Positions 1-15,000 of a stretch of DNA of 64,000 bases are shown piece by piece. How positions within the stretch are numbered: the first letter of the stretch is position 1; each line of letters begins with the position of its first letter. The translations under genes were made by a program, and so were the position numbers. The notes under the pieces are model-generated. The model was not told the DNA's origin and did not search any database. It saw only the letters and a list, made by a program, of their open reading frames with translations. Origin of the DNA: Maribacter aestuarii (GTDB lineage: Bacteria > Bacteroidota > Bacteroidia > Flavobacteriales > Flavobacteriaceae); NCBI RefSeq assembly GCF_027474845.2, contig NZ_CP107031.2, positions 1,750,501-1,814,500 on the forward strand, written 5' to 3'.

Positions 1-2
1 AT

Positions 3-3000
3 GCCATGTATGCCGATGTTACTTCTATTGTAACTGGCATGACCAATCCTAACGGAGATTATTTTGTAGCCAATGTATTGGCTAGTAATGGCGGTGGTAT
101 TTCCGGAGGTATATCTGGAGGATGGTCCATGGTCGTTGTATACGAAAACCCTAATCTACCGGGAAGCAAATACATAACCACTTTTGATGGATACGCAGGT
201 ATCAAATCAGGTGAAGAGGTTACTATACCCGTTAATGGTTTTACTACCCTACCAGCTCCTTTCCCGGTTATAGCAAACATGGGAGTAGCGGCTTTAGAAG
301 GTGATAATAGAATTGGAGGAGATGGACTAGAGATAGACGCAAATGGAGTGGACACACCAATTTTATTCAATACGGAAAACCCTGCAAATAACTTTTTCAA
401 CTCCAGCATCACTATAAATGACGCTCCCTTTACAGCGAGGACACCGAATAGTGTAAACACATCCGGATGGGATGTGGATTTGTTCCAGATACCGAACACC
501 AATAACAGGACAATACCTAATGACGCAACAAGTGCCAACTTAAGGGCTTTTTCTTCTCAGGATAAATATGATATCTTCTTCGCTTCATTTGATGTGGAGA
601 TAATTGCACCCAACATTATATTGGAAAAACGTGTAAATACGCCAGGAGGTGTTGATATTACTGGACAAGGCGTTAACCTTGGTCAAATCTTAGATTATGT
701 GCTCACCTTTGACAATATTGGCAATGATGACGGTACCAATTACACCATAAGAGACGTCTTACCAGTAAATGTTTCTCCCCCAGACGGGCGTAACTTCTTT
801 AATGCAACTGACTTTTCATTACCCCCAGGTGTAACATATACTTATGACCCTTCTACTAGAGAAGTGGTTTTTACGGTTCCTGACGATTTGGTACAGGATG
901 AAGATCCTGAATATTCTATTAGAATGAGGGTACAAGTGGCAGAAAATTGCTTTGATTTTATTAATGCCTGTTCCGACCTTATCGAAAACTTGGCGTATGG
1001 CACTTATCAAGGCGTTCAGAATAGCGCAATGGTCACGGACGACCCTAGTGTTACCGATTTCAATTCGTGTGGATTTACCGTACCGGGTGCAACCAACTTT
1101 TTATTGGACGACCTTTCCGATTGTAACTTTAACAGAACTGTAGAATTATGTGGGGCCAGTGCTATATTAAATGCTGGTGATGGTTTTGATGAGTATATCT
1201 GGTATAGGGACAACAACGGAAATAATGATATTGATGCTGTTGATACCGTTATAAACGATGGTGATCCGGATAATGACCCGAGCACTATAGTAGTGAATGC
1301 AATAGGAACCTATATAGTGGATAAAATCGTTGCGGACCCCTGTAAAGGCTTTAAAGAGATTATTGTTGTTGAACCTTTTGGCTCTGGTACCCTTCCTCAC
1401 CCGGTTATCGAATTTTTTAATGAAGTAAATGGCGATGCGGACCCATCCAATGACATTCCAGGAGAAATAGTTTCCTGTAGTGTTGACAATGATTTACTAC
1501 CAAAACTTTTCCTTTGCGGAATAAACGACTCCCATCAGATTCAGGTTAACATCGTAGACGCACAAAGTATCGTATGGGAGCAATTAGATGAGGGTAGTTG
1601 TACACCATCAGGGGATGATTGTGCCAACAAAGCGCTTACCTGTACTTGGAACCAAGTAGGAACGGGTAGTAATTATATTTTAAATTCCGAGGGTCAATAT
1701 CGTCTTTCCGTCACGTATCAGAATGGATGTACAAGCCGATTTTATTTTAACGGTTTCCAAAACAATTTGGACCTTCAATACACCAATAGGGATATTGTTT
1801 GTGCTACTCCCGGAAATATTTCCATTACCAATCTGGGCAACGGGTACGGGTACCAACTTATAGATGATTCAAACAACAATATAATTGTTCCTTTTAGTGA
1901 CAATAACGGACCTAGTTTTGATTTCAATTCTGGCGAAAACGGTGCTTATAGAGTAGAAGTTACTCCACTGGATGGAAATGGTGACCCCATAGCGAACGCT
2001 TGTGTCTTTACAACTCCGGTGATTGGAATTTTGGAGAGGGACGTAACTTATGCGGTCAACGTAACTCCAGCAACTTGTTTTGCATTAGGGACCATAAATA
2101 TTCAAGTTAATAATGCCGATGCAAATTATGAATATGAAATTAGACTTGACGACGGTAGTAACGGTGGCGCCGGCACCTTAATAGACAATGAAACTGCACA
2201 ACCGGACAACAACTTTACGTTTACCGATTTATCCCCGGGTAATTATATCGCAATCGCAAGAACTGCCGATGGTTGTTCGTATACCGAACAGGTTACGATA
2301 TTGAACAATAATGACCTTACGCTAGATGCCAGGGTTTCTCAACATATTACCTGTAGGGAAGGAAATATTTTAATGGATTCAGGAGGTGGACAAACTCCGC
2401 ATACTTACGCTATCTGGTCATATGTAGATGAGTTAGGGACAAACGTTACTTCCTATGCGACCCCACAGGATATACCTTCTTCCGAATTTCAGACGAGTCA
2501 AATTTTTGATATACTAGATCCAGGGGATTACACATTTGTAGTCGTAGACCGAAACAATTGTTTTGCTTTTTCAAATACGGTTAGTATAGAATTTAGGCCT
2601 GCTGCGGAATTCGACCCTACTTCGGTTATTGATGTTGCTTGTTTTGGCGATTCAAGTGGTACAATTCAATTTAACCTAATAGACGACAATGGGTACCAGC
2701 TTACCTTTTTTCTCTATGATGAGAACGGCGTGGAATTAGCGACCAATAGTTCAGGATTTTTCCCGAACCTTCCAGCGGGAGACTATTCCATTATAATCAA
2801 CCAAAGGAAAGGAAGTTCTTCCTGTGATTATGAAGAGAACTATACTATTGCTGCTCCTTCTAATGCGGTGGACGCGACATCGGTCTTGATTCAGGATTAC
2901 ACCTGTTTACAAGAGGCAATCATAGAAGCGCAAAGTGTTACTGGCGGTACATCACCCTACGAATATAGTATTGATGGCATCAATTTTATACCGGACACTA

Positions 3001-6000
3001 CTCCAAATGCCAATCGTTTTGAAAACTTAACCGAGGGGACTTACATTATAACGGTTAGGGACGCTGCGGGCTGTACTTTTCCGACCGACCCCATCACCAT
3101 TGACCCCCTCAATGAACCAACTGATCTAACCTTTGCGGCAACAGCACCTAATTGTCCTGATCTTACCTCGGATGTAACAGTTTCCGTAGTAGACGGGAAC
3201 CCACTTTTTACATATGAGATTATAGCTCCCGCCGGGGATGCCGTGAACAACGGCAATTCCAACGTGTTTACCGCTTTGGCCCCTGGTACGTATACTTTTA
3301 GGGTTACGGATAACAAAGGGTGTGCTATCCAAGAGGATTTCACAATTGCCCCAGTGGATAGAATAAGCACTACGGGAATTTTAGATAACAATGTTACTTG
3401 CTTTGGTCTGTCGGATGGCGCTATAACCTATACCGTTGCCGATTTTTCCGGCACGTACGATTATACAGTAACAGGTCCAGCGACCTTTTCTGATTCGGCA
3501 CAAACAAATAACAGTATTTCATTAAACGGACTTGCGGCCGGAACCTATACAATAGAGGTAACCGACAACAACACTAATTGTACTGATACGGCATCTGTAA
3601 CGGTAGAGGCTCCTCCGGCAGCTCTCCTTATATCTGATTTGGATGTTACGGACCTAACATGTTCTAGCTCTGGAACCGTACCTGGTTCTGTAGTTGTTAC
3701 GGCTACAGATGGCTGGGGTGGATATGAATATGAATTAGAGGATCCTGCTGGGACAGTAACTGGCCCACAGAGCACAAATTCTTTTACAGGATTAACAGAC
3801 ACTTCAGGAAATTATTCAGTTACAGTTCGTGATGCGGGAGGCTGTGAAGTAACCCAGACCTTTAACCTAAACCCAACAGTTGCACCCGTTTTGGAGGTTA
3901 CTGCCAATAGTTTGTGTTATGATAGTACAACAGGATTAATTCTTACGGCGAATGTCACTTCTGGAGGGGAAGCACCTTTTCAATATCGTTTGAACGGTGG
4001 CCCGTATCAAAGTCAAACGGACTTTACAGGCTTAGGTCCTGGAAGTTACACTGTTGAGGTAATAGACAGTAAAAATTGTACGGCAACAACATCAATTGAT
4101 GTTTTTCCCACCATGAGTGCTTCAGCCAGTTTAATAAAGGATTTAGATTGTACTGCATCACCTGATGCCCAAATAGAAATTTCGATTGCAGGAGGTAACC
4201 CAAGCTTTAGTTTCGAAGTCTTTTTGAACGGAACTTCTTTTCAAGCAAATATAGCGGCCCCAAGTATTCCGTTTACATATACGACTACTACTTCCGGTAC
4301 ATATGCGTTTGTAATAACCGATAATGAATCTTGTACAATTACAACAAATGAAGTTATTGTAAGCGATGCTTTACCACCTACCAGCACTCCAATAATTACC
4401 GATGTAAGATGTAATGGAGATACTAATGGAGTAGTGGACTTAAACATATCTGGTGGTTTGGCACCTTATAGCATTGTCTTTGATGGTAGTGTACCATCAG
4501 CACAAGAAATATACACTGACTTAGCAGCTGGTTCTTATAACTATGCAATTACAGACAGTAAAGGATGTGTAACCAACGGTACAGCCGTAGTTAGTGAGCC
4601 AAATGCATTGGTACTTGGCACCGATATCACTACGGATTATGATTGTACAACAGGTGCAGCAACCATAAGTGTCATTAGTGTTAACGGTGGTATAGGTCCA
4701 TTTGAGTACAGTATTGATGGTGTTAATTTTGATGGAACAACTGCATTTACAGGTCTTTTGGATGGTTCTTATACAATTACTGTTAGAGATGCCAACTTAT
4801 GTACGGCAACAAGCAACGAAATTATTGCTCCATTAAACGAACCTACCGATCTTTCATTTACACAGACTGCAGTTACTTGCCCTGCATTAACAAGTGATGT
4901 AACGGTTACAGTTACCGATGGCAATCCAAATTTTATATATGAAATTGTTGCCCCTGCAGGGGATGCTGTCAACAACGGAAATTCCAATGTGTTCAATGCA
5001 TTGGCTGTAGGTACTTACACCTTCAGGGTAACTGATGATAAAGGATGTTTTATTGAGGAGGATTATACTATAGCACCTATTGATCAGGTTACGGCTGTTT
5101 CTCAAATAGTAAGCAATGTAACTTGTGTTGGGGACAGTGATGGTGAATTTACGTTTACGGTGACTGATTTTGTAAGCACGTATAGTTATACGGTTGAAGA
5201 TAGTCTAGGTAATCCTATTCAGTCAGCAACTACTATTAGTATAACAACACCTATTTCAGTACCTGGATTGGCTGCAGATACGTATGTGGTTAATGTTATA
5301 GACGATACAACAAACTGTAGTACAACAATTAACCCTGTAATTGCTGAGCCTTCGGCAATTTTAGATTTCACCTTTACCAACTCACCGGCTACATGTATTG
5401 AAAATGCTACAATAACGGTTACGGCAACGGGTGGTTGGGGTAACTATGAATACGAATTGGAAAATACTGTTGGCCCCGCAATTGTGTACGCTTATAGCAA
5501 CAATAACGAGTTTACGAATGTTCCATCAGGCACTTACAATATTTATGTAAGGGATGCCAATGGGTGCATCGTTACACGACCAATAACTATTACACCTGCT
5601 GTTGCGCCAACATTAGCTTTGGCAACTTCAGATTTTTGTTATGACAGTATAGACCAAGCTTCGTTGACCATTGACATTACAGATGGGGTGGCGCCATATT
5701 CGTATAGCATTAACAGCGGAGGTCAAAATGCTATTGTTGGAAATCAGTTTACGGTTTCCAACCTTACTCCAAACACGTACAATATTCAGGTGACGGATGC
5801 TTATGGTTGTATTTCGAATGTGATTACAGAGACCATAGAACCTCAATTAACGGCAAATGCCGTTTTAACCCAGGATCTTTTGTGTACAGGAAATGCCATT
5901 ATCGATGTGACCATTGCTAATGGATATACGCCTTATGCTACCTATCAAGTTCAATTTAATGGTGGTGGTTATGGAGCAACAACACCAATTGTAGGAAATA

Positions 6001-9000
6001 CATTCACCTATAATGGTGCAAGTGCCGCAGGGACATACCAATTTTTGATAACGGATGCTAGAGGCTGTACAATTGAAACAAATGAAGTTATTGTAACACC
6101 CGCTTTACCACCTGCAAGCCTTCCTATTATTACCGATGTAAGATGTAATGGAGATACTAATGGAGTAGTGGACTTAAACATATCTGGCGGTTCGGTGCCT
6201 TATAGTATTATCTTTGATGGTAGTGCACCATCAGCACAAGAAATATACACTGACTTAGCAGCTGGTTCTTATAACTATACAATTACAGATAGTAAAGGAT
6301 GTGTAACCAACGGTACAGCCGTAGTTAGTGAGCCTAATGCTTTAATACTTACGACTGGTATCACTACAGATTATGATTGTACAACAGGCTCTGCCACTAT
6401 AAGCGTAACAAATGTAAATGGAGGTACTGGCCCATTCGAGTACAGCATAGATGGTGTTAATTTTGTCGGCACTACAGATTTCACTGGTTTAACTGATGGA
6501 ACATATACAATAACTGTAAGGGACGCGAACCTTTGTACGGCAGCAAGTATTGAGGTAATAGATCCATTAAACGAACCTACCGATCTTTCATTTATCCAGA
6601 CTGCACCAACTTGCCCTGCAATAGTAAGTGATGTAACGGTTACTGTCACAGATGGAAACGGACCTTTTACCTATGAAATTATTGCACCAGCTGCAAGTGC
6701 TACTAATAATTCAAATAACAATGTATTTACAGGCTTGGCACCGGGCACATACACTTTTAGGGTAACCGATGCCAAAGACTGTTTTGTAGATGAAGATTAT
6801 ACCATAAACCCAATACCTCAGGTTAGTGTTTTGTATCAATTAGTTAGTAACGTAACCTGTGTTGGGGACACTGATGGGGAATTTGTATTTACAGTCTCTG
6901 ATTTTGTGAGTACGTACAGTTATACAGTAGAAGATAGTTTAGGTAATCCTATTCAATCTGCAAATAATATCAATACTACAACACCAATCTCTGTTCCCGG
7001 TTTAGCTGCGGACTCCTACGTCGTTAATGTAGTAGATGATACTACAAATTGCGATGTGTCCACTTCGGCATTAATTTCTGAGCCAGCTGTTGCTTTAGAT
7101 TTTACGTTTACCAACACACCGGTTTCATGTATAGAAAATGCCGAGATTACAGTCACTGCAACTGGTGGCTGGGGAAGTTACGAGTACCAATTGGAAAACA
7201 CTGTCGGCCCTGCAATTGTTTATGCCTATAATGGCAACAATGTGTTCTCCAACGTTCCTGCCGGCACGTATACTATTTATGTTAGGGATCTAAACGGATG
7301 TATTGTAGACAAGCCTATAACTTTAGACCCTGCCGAAACACCGTCCATAGCTTTAGGAACCTCTGATTTTTGTTATGATAGCACAGACCAAGCTTCGTTG
7401 ACCATTGACATTACAGATGGTGTAGCTCCCTATTCATATAGCATTAACGGAGGTGGCCAAAACATAATTACTGGCAGTCAGTTTACAGTTGCGAACCTTA
7501 CTCCAAACACATATAACATTGTAGTTACAGATGCCTTTGGCTGTACATCCAATACGATAACAGAAACTATTGAGCCGCAATTAACGGCAAATGCCGTTTT
7601 GACCCAAGATTTGTTGTGTACAGGAAATGCCATTATCGATGTGACCATTGCTAGTGGTTACCTCCCGTATGCTACCTATCAAGTTCAATTTAATGGTGGT
7701 GGTTATGGAGCAACAACGCCAATTGTAGGAAATACATTTAACTATAATGGTGCAAGTGCCGCAGGTACATACCAATTTTTGATAACGGATGCTAGAGGTT
7801 GTACAATTGAGACAAATGAAGTAATTGTTGAACCTACCGTAATACCTCAAGCGACTCCTTTAGTAACTGATGTTGCATGTTTTGGGGGAGCAGATGGTTC
7901 TGTTTTTATAGATGTTGATGAAAATTTTGGATTAGCGCCATATACCATTAGTTTTAATGGGAGTGCTTTTTCTTTAACTACAACCTATTCCGGTTTGGCT
8001 GCTGGTAACTACCCATATATCGTAAGGGATAATAAAGGTTGTGAATTTAACGGAAATGCCGTTGTAAACGAACCGTTACAGATACTTTCTTCCATGACCT
8101 CAAGGGATGTTACCTGTAGTAATGTTCCCGGAGGAGGTAATGTTCTAGGAGGAATAGATGTAACTATTACGCAAGGAGGTTTTGCTAATTTCACCTATAC
8201 TCTTTATGATAGTGCCAATAATATCGTAGTACTTGATAGTGGAGATCCGAACCCGGCCATTTCTGCTAGTACAACGCATTCTTTTGACGGTGTCGATTTT
8301 GGTGATTATTACGTACGAATTATTGATGGGAATGGATGCGAGAGCGATTTAGGTTCCGTGAGGGTAAGATCTAACCCGTATTTGACGTTAACATCAAATA
8401 TTCCACCACCAGACTGCCCAACAGGTGGTACGGCCATTATTACGGCCTCAGGTGGTTCTGGAGACTATAGTTTTCAAATCTTTGATATTGGAACTCTTCC
8501 AAATACCGAGGTTTCCACAGGCCCAACATCGGAAGAGGCAACGTTTAACGGACTTAATCCAGGACAAACATATATCATAGAGGCGACGGACAACGTTAAC
8601 CTATGTACGAGTTATCAAGAAGTGGTTATTCCGCCATTGTCTACCATATCAGCTGTTGTAGATACTTTTACCAATATCTCATGTTTTGGTTCCGATGATG
8701 GAACAATTAACTTCACTGTGGATAATTATGATGCCAGTGTTACCAATATAGATTGGGAAATTTTAAACGCCATAACAAATACAAGTGTTACTGGCACGGG
8801 CACCTATTCAGGAAATATTGGTCCAGGTCCGGCTGGAGGCCCTCAGAGTTTGACGGTAAACCAAATCCCACCAGGGGATTATGTTTTATTGGTTAGAGAG
8901 GCATCCGCTCCTTCCTGTACTACCACCACCACTTTTAGAATAACGGAACCTTCTGCAACAGTGCTAAGTTTAATTAGCAGTACAAATGCTAATTGCTTTT

Positions 9001-12000
9001 CAGACAGTGAAGTAACGGTACGGGCTAGTGGTGGAACAGCACCATATACCTATGCTTATGTTGCAAATGGATCACCTGTACCTAGTTCATTCCCAGAAGG
9101 ACAAACGTTTACATTGGATCCTTCGGTTAGTTTGGATTGGGATATATATGCGCAAGATGCTAACTTATGTATTTCCCCGGTATTACAAGTAACTATAACT
9201 GAAGATCCAATTCCCGCCATATCCTTGTCGATAGTCGACGAGTGTGTTTCCGAGGGTACGTACCAGGTGGAGGTTACGATGGACGTAGCCGGAGTCGGCC
9301 CTTACCGGATCAGTGTCGACGGCGGTTCCCCGCAGTCCGCCCCTGGGTGGGTTTCCGCGGGCGACGTAGTAACGGTGTCCAACCTGTCATCGGGCGCGCA
9401 CACGATAGCCATCGTGGACGCCAACGGATGCGGGGAGACCGAGAACATAACGATATTCCCACCGTTGACGGCCCTTGCGGTTGTGAGCTCCGACGAGAAC
9501 TGTGACCCTGCCAATACGGGCGAGGTAACGGTCAGCGCCAATGGCGGATCCGGAGTGTATACCTTTACGCAGACAAGTCCTGCGGGACCTTCCAATGGAA
9601 CCGGTGTATTTTCGGGCTTGACACATTCTGTTTCCTATACCTTCGAGGTAGAGGACACGTCAACGAACTGTATGGTCCCTGTAACTATCACCCTACCGGC
9701 ACCTGAGTTGCCTACCTTTACCTTGTCGGCCACTGACGTTAGCTGTTTCGGCGGCAACGACGGCACGATTACGGTAACCTTGGACCCGGGCAATATAGAT
9801 ACGCCGTACTTATATAGTCTTGACGGCGGGACCACTACACAGCCAACGAACGTGTTCACTGGCTTGGTTGCGGACACCTATAATGTTACGGTTATCTCCG
9901 ACAAGGGATGTGAGGATACAATGTCCATAGACGTAGAAGAGCCAAGTTTATTGGCGATTTCCGCCAGTGCATCGGCATATACCTGTGACGATACGGCAAG
10001 TACGATAACGGTAACGATAGACAATGACGGAACGGGCAACCCATCGGGAACCGGCCCATACCTATATAGTTTTGACAATGGCGCCAACTTTGGTACAGAC
10101 AACACGTACCAGGCGGCCTATGGTTCCGCTGCGGTCAATGTAGTGGTGGAGGACAGCAACGGATGCCAGGATACCGTATCGGTACCGGTCCCCGTGATGC
10201 AGGAGGTAACCGCGGTAATAAACCAATTGCAGATAATAGACTGTACCAATGGAGAAGAGATCATAGAGATCGTAGCATCCAACGGCTCAGGGAACTATAC
10301 CTATACACAATTACCTAGTGGCAATGTGGTAGCGGACCCGACCAATATAGTGATCACCGCACCTGGCAACTATGTATACGAGATAACGGACACGACAACG
10401 AACTGTTCGGTGACCGTGGAGCACAACGTGGCGCCATACGACCTTATCGATGCCGTTGCGACCGCAACGAATGACGCTACCTGTAGCGATAGTACCGACG
10501 GTACGATTGAGGTTACGGTAACGGGCTATGTTGGAACGTTCGAATATGAGGTACGTGATGGTTCGGGTACTGCGGTAACCGCCACTATTACGGACAATGC
10601 CACGGCAGACCCATATGTGTTCACTGTACCAAGTACATTCGGCGCAGGCACCTATACGGTGGCAATTACGGCAACCGCCTACCCAGAATGTACGGCGGTA
10701 ACGAACACGGTTACGATAGATGCCCCAGAGCCATTGGCACTTACCTTGGTGGATGTGGTGAACGCGAACTGTAACGTATCCGATGCGGTGGTAACTGTTC
10801 TTGCGAACGGGGGAACACCGGCATATACGTACGGTGCGTCACAGAGCGGAGCGGGAGTTCCCGGCGCCTTTACCTTTGACAGTACGATAGAACTGGACCC
10901 ATCGGTGAACCTTAACTGGGACATCTATGTACGGGACAGTAACGGTTGTATCATAGGAGCGCCATTGGCGGTCACCATAGCCATGGACCCTACCCCGGCC
11001 ATATCCTTGTCGATAGTCGACGAGTGTGTTTCCGAGGGTACGTACCAGGTGGAGGTTACGATGGACGTAGCCGGAGTCGGCCCTTACCGGATCAGTGTCG
11101 ACGGCGGTTCCCCGCAGTCCGCCCCTGGGTGGGTTTCCGCGGGCGACGTAGTAACGGTGTCCAACCTGTCATCGGGCGCGCACACGATAGCCATCGTGGA
11201 CGCCAACGGATGCGGGGAGACCGAGAACATAACGATATTCCCACCGTTGACGGCCCTTGCGGTTGTGAGCTCCGACGAGAACTGTGACCCTGCCAATACG
11301 GGCGAGGTAACGGTCAGCGCCAATGGCGGATCCGGAGTGTATACCTTTACGCAGACAAGTCCTGCGGGACCTTCCAATGGAACCGGTGTATTTTCGGGCT
11401 TGACACATTCTGTTTCCTATACCTTCGAGGTAGAGGACACGTCAACGAACTGTATGGTCCCTGTAACTATCACCCTACCGGCACCTGAGTTGCCTACCTT
11501 TACCTTGTCGGCCACTGACGTTAGCTGTTTCGGCGGCAACGACGGCACGATTACGGTAACCTTGGACCCGGGCAATATAGATACGCCGTACTTATATAGT
11601 CTTGACGGCGGGACCACTACACAGCCAACGAACGTGTTCACTGGCTTGGTTGCGGACACCTATAATGTTACGGTTATCTCCGACAAGGGATGTGAGGATA
11701 CAATGTCCATAGACGTAGAAGAGCCAAGTTTATTGGCGATTTCCGCCAGTGCATCGGCATATACCTGTGACGATACGGCAAGTACGATAACGGTAACGAT
11801 AGACAATGACGGAACGGGCAACCCATCGGGAACCGGCCCATACCTATATAGTTTTGACAATGGCGCCAACTTTGGTACAGACAACACGTACCAGGCGGCC
11901 TATGGTTCCGCTGCGGTCAATGTAGTGGTGGAGGACAGCAACGGATGCCAGGATACCGTATCGGTACCGGTCCCCGTGATGCAGGAGGTAACCGCGGTAA

Positions 12001-15000
12001 TAAACCAATTGCAGATAATAGACTGTACCAATGGAGAAGAGATCATAGAGATCGTAGCATCCAACGGCTCAGGGAACTATACCTATACACAATTACCTAG
12101 TGGCAATGTGGTAGCGGACCCGACCAATATAGTGATCACCGCACCTGGCAACTATGTATACGAGATAACGGACACGACAACGAACTGTTCGGTGACCGTG
12201 GAGCACAACGTGGCGCCATACGACCTTATCGATGCCGTTGCGACCGCAACGAATGACGCTACCTGTAGCGATAGTACCGACGGTACGATTGAGGTTACGG
12301 TAACGGGCTATGTTGGAACGTTCGAATATGAGGTACGTGATGGTTCGGGTACTGCGGTAACCGCCACTATTACGGACAATGCCACGGCAGACCCATATGT
12401 GTTCACTGTACCAAGTACATTCGGCGCAGGCACCTATACGGTGGCAATTACGGCAACCGCCTACCCAGAATGTACGGCGGTAACGAACACGGTTACGATA
12501 GATGCCCCAGAGCCATTGGCACTTACCTTGGTGGATGTGGTGAACGCGAACTGTAACGTATCCGATGCGGTGGTAACTGTTCTTGCGAACGGGGGAACAC
12601 CGGCATATACGTACGGTGCGTCACAGAGCGGAGCGGGAGTTCCCGGCGCCTTTACCTTTGACAGTACGATAGAACTGGACCCATCGGTGAACCTTAACTG
12701 GGACATCTATGTACGGGACAGTAACGGTTGTATCATAGGAGCGCCATTGGCGGTCACCATAGCCATGGACCCTACCCCGGCCATATCCTTGTCGATAGTC
12801 GACGAGTGTGTTTCCGAGGGTACGTACCAGGTGGAGGTTACGATGGACGTAGCCGGAGTCGGCCCTTACCGGATCAGTGTCGACGGCGGTTCCCCGCAGT
12901 CCGCCCCTGGGTGGGTTTCCGCGGGCGACGTAGTAACGGTGTCCAACCTGTCATCGGGCGCGCACACGATAGCCATCGTGGACGCCAACGGATGCGGGGA
13001 GACCGAGAACATAACCATTGAACCTGAATTACAGATTAGCGCATCAGTAAATGCACAGCCAAGCTGTATTACCAATGATGGTATAATTGACTTTTCAATT
13101 ACTGGAGGTTCAGGAGCATCAACTGTTCAATTATTGCGATCAGATTTATCCGATACTGGGCTTGTACCTACAGGAAATCAGTTTTTGGGTGTAGCTTTTG
13201 GAAATTATATAGTTAGAGTAACCGACAATACATTAGGGACACCAAACTGTTTTGCAGATGCACCAGTTTCATTGGAAGAACCGACACCTGTAACTTTATT
13301 GGCTACGGATAAAACGGATGTCTCTTGTGCTGGACTTTCAGACGGAAGTATCACAATTAACTTGGCTCCAACAAGTGTAGGGGTAAATGATAACCCACCC
13401 TACGTGTATGAAATTACAGATGGGACAAACACATTTACCCAAAATACGCGATTATTTACTGGTCTACCTGCCGCAACGTATGATATAACAGTCACATCTA
13501 ATAGAAACTGTATTGCTACGGATCAAATAATCATTGAAGAACCACTTGCCTTAGATGCTGCGGTTACCAACATTACACAATTGTCTTGTGATGTAGATAA
13601 CAGCACTCAAACAGCAACTATTGAAGTAACGATTAGTTCGGGTACAGGAACACCAAACTATTTCTACAGTGTAAATGGAGGAACCTTCCGTCCAACTGGA
13701 GGAAATGTTTTTACCTACGAAACCACTATTGCGGGTAATTATGATATTGTTGTAAGGGACCAAAACGGTTGTCCGTTCCCATTACCAACACAAACCATTG
13801 CACCTTTAAACACGTTTACCGCAATTGTTACTCAAAATGTAGCAATATCCTGTATAAACCCAGAAGAAGTTTTAGTTACCGTCACTGATGACGGAAACCC
13901 ACATAACTATACTTTTGAGCTGTTGCCAATTGGGAATCCTTTTGGAACACAAACAGCAGTAACAGCCACAACGGCAACGTATGACTTGATTGCCGTAGGA
14001 AACTACACGTTTAGGGTTACTGATGTAGATACGGGATGCTATGTAGATACGGCACCTTACGAAATAGCTCCTTTCAACTTTATTGATGTTGTCGCAACCG
14101 CTACAACACCGGTAACTTGCTTTGGAGATGGTAACGGAGCATTGGAAGTTAATATTACAGGATATACGGGTACGTACAGCTATCAAGTGTTTGATAGTAC
14201 CGGCAACATAGTTGGTGGATTAGTAAATACCGATACTTCTGTGAACCCAAGACCAATTGGAGGGCTATCTGGAGGAAACTATTACGTGCGAATTACGGAG
14301 ACTGCCGTTCCATTCTGTTCGGAAGATTCAAACACAGTAACAATTTCATCGCCTGATATGCCGCTTACGGCTGTAGTCGACGTTTTGGCAGAACCCACAT
14401 GTACGGACGACCAAGGTGAAATTCGAATTGATCCAAGTGGCGGCTACGCCCCATACGACATCGATATGACAAATACGACCACTGGTCAGACCTACAGTGC
14501 TACAGATGTTCAAGCGATTTCCTTCAATGGACTTTCAGCAGGTAATTTCGATATCACCGTTACCGATGCTTCCGGTTGTGTTTATAATGATACCGAAGTA
14601 TTGAATCCGGCCACTCCCATTGTAGCTGATGCGACTCCTCTAGTAACCGATTTGGCTTGCTACGGAGATAATGGAGCAATGGTTTCAGCAAATGTTACGG
14701 GAGGAGGAAGCGGTTCGTATGAGTACCAATTGAATTATTATGACCCTTCGGGTACCACGATAACATTTACCACCGGACAACAGCTAAGTCCAGACTTTAA
14801 TGATCTTGGCGCTGGTATCTACAGTATAACTGTATCGGATGGTTGGAACTGCGACGTAACGACCAATACCGTTGAAGTTAGGGAGCCGACCTTGGTCGAG
14901 GCCCTACTAATTAGAACCGACCCATTAACCTGTGCCACAGGAGTGGAATTTGAGTTATCGGCAACGGGAGGAAGCGGCACATACGAATATAGTACAGATA

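Noticed and set aside
2631..13015. CRISPR array as an explanation of the repeats
   Set aside because: Units are 1.7-1.8 kb, in-frame coding and contiguous. There are no short repeats with unique spacers and no cas genes in the window.
9242..13021. Repeated alternative open frames on both strands across the adhesin repeat
   Set aside because: They occur twice at 1,782-base distance because the DNA is duplicated, and have no recognisable domains. They are shadows of the adhesin frame made long by high G+C.
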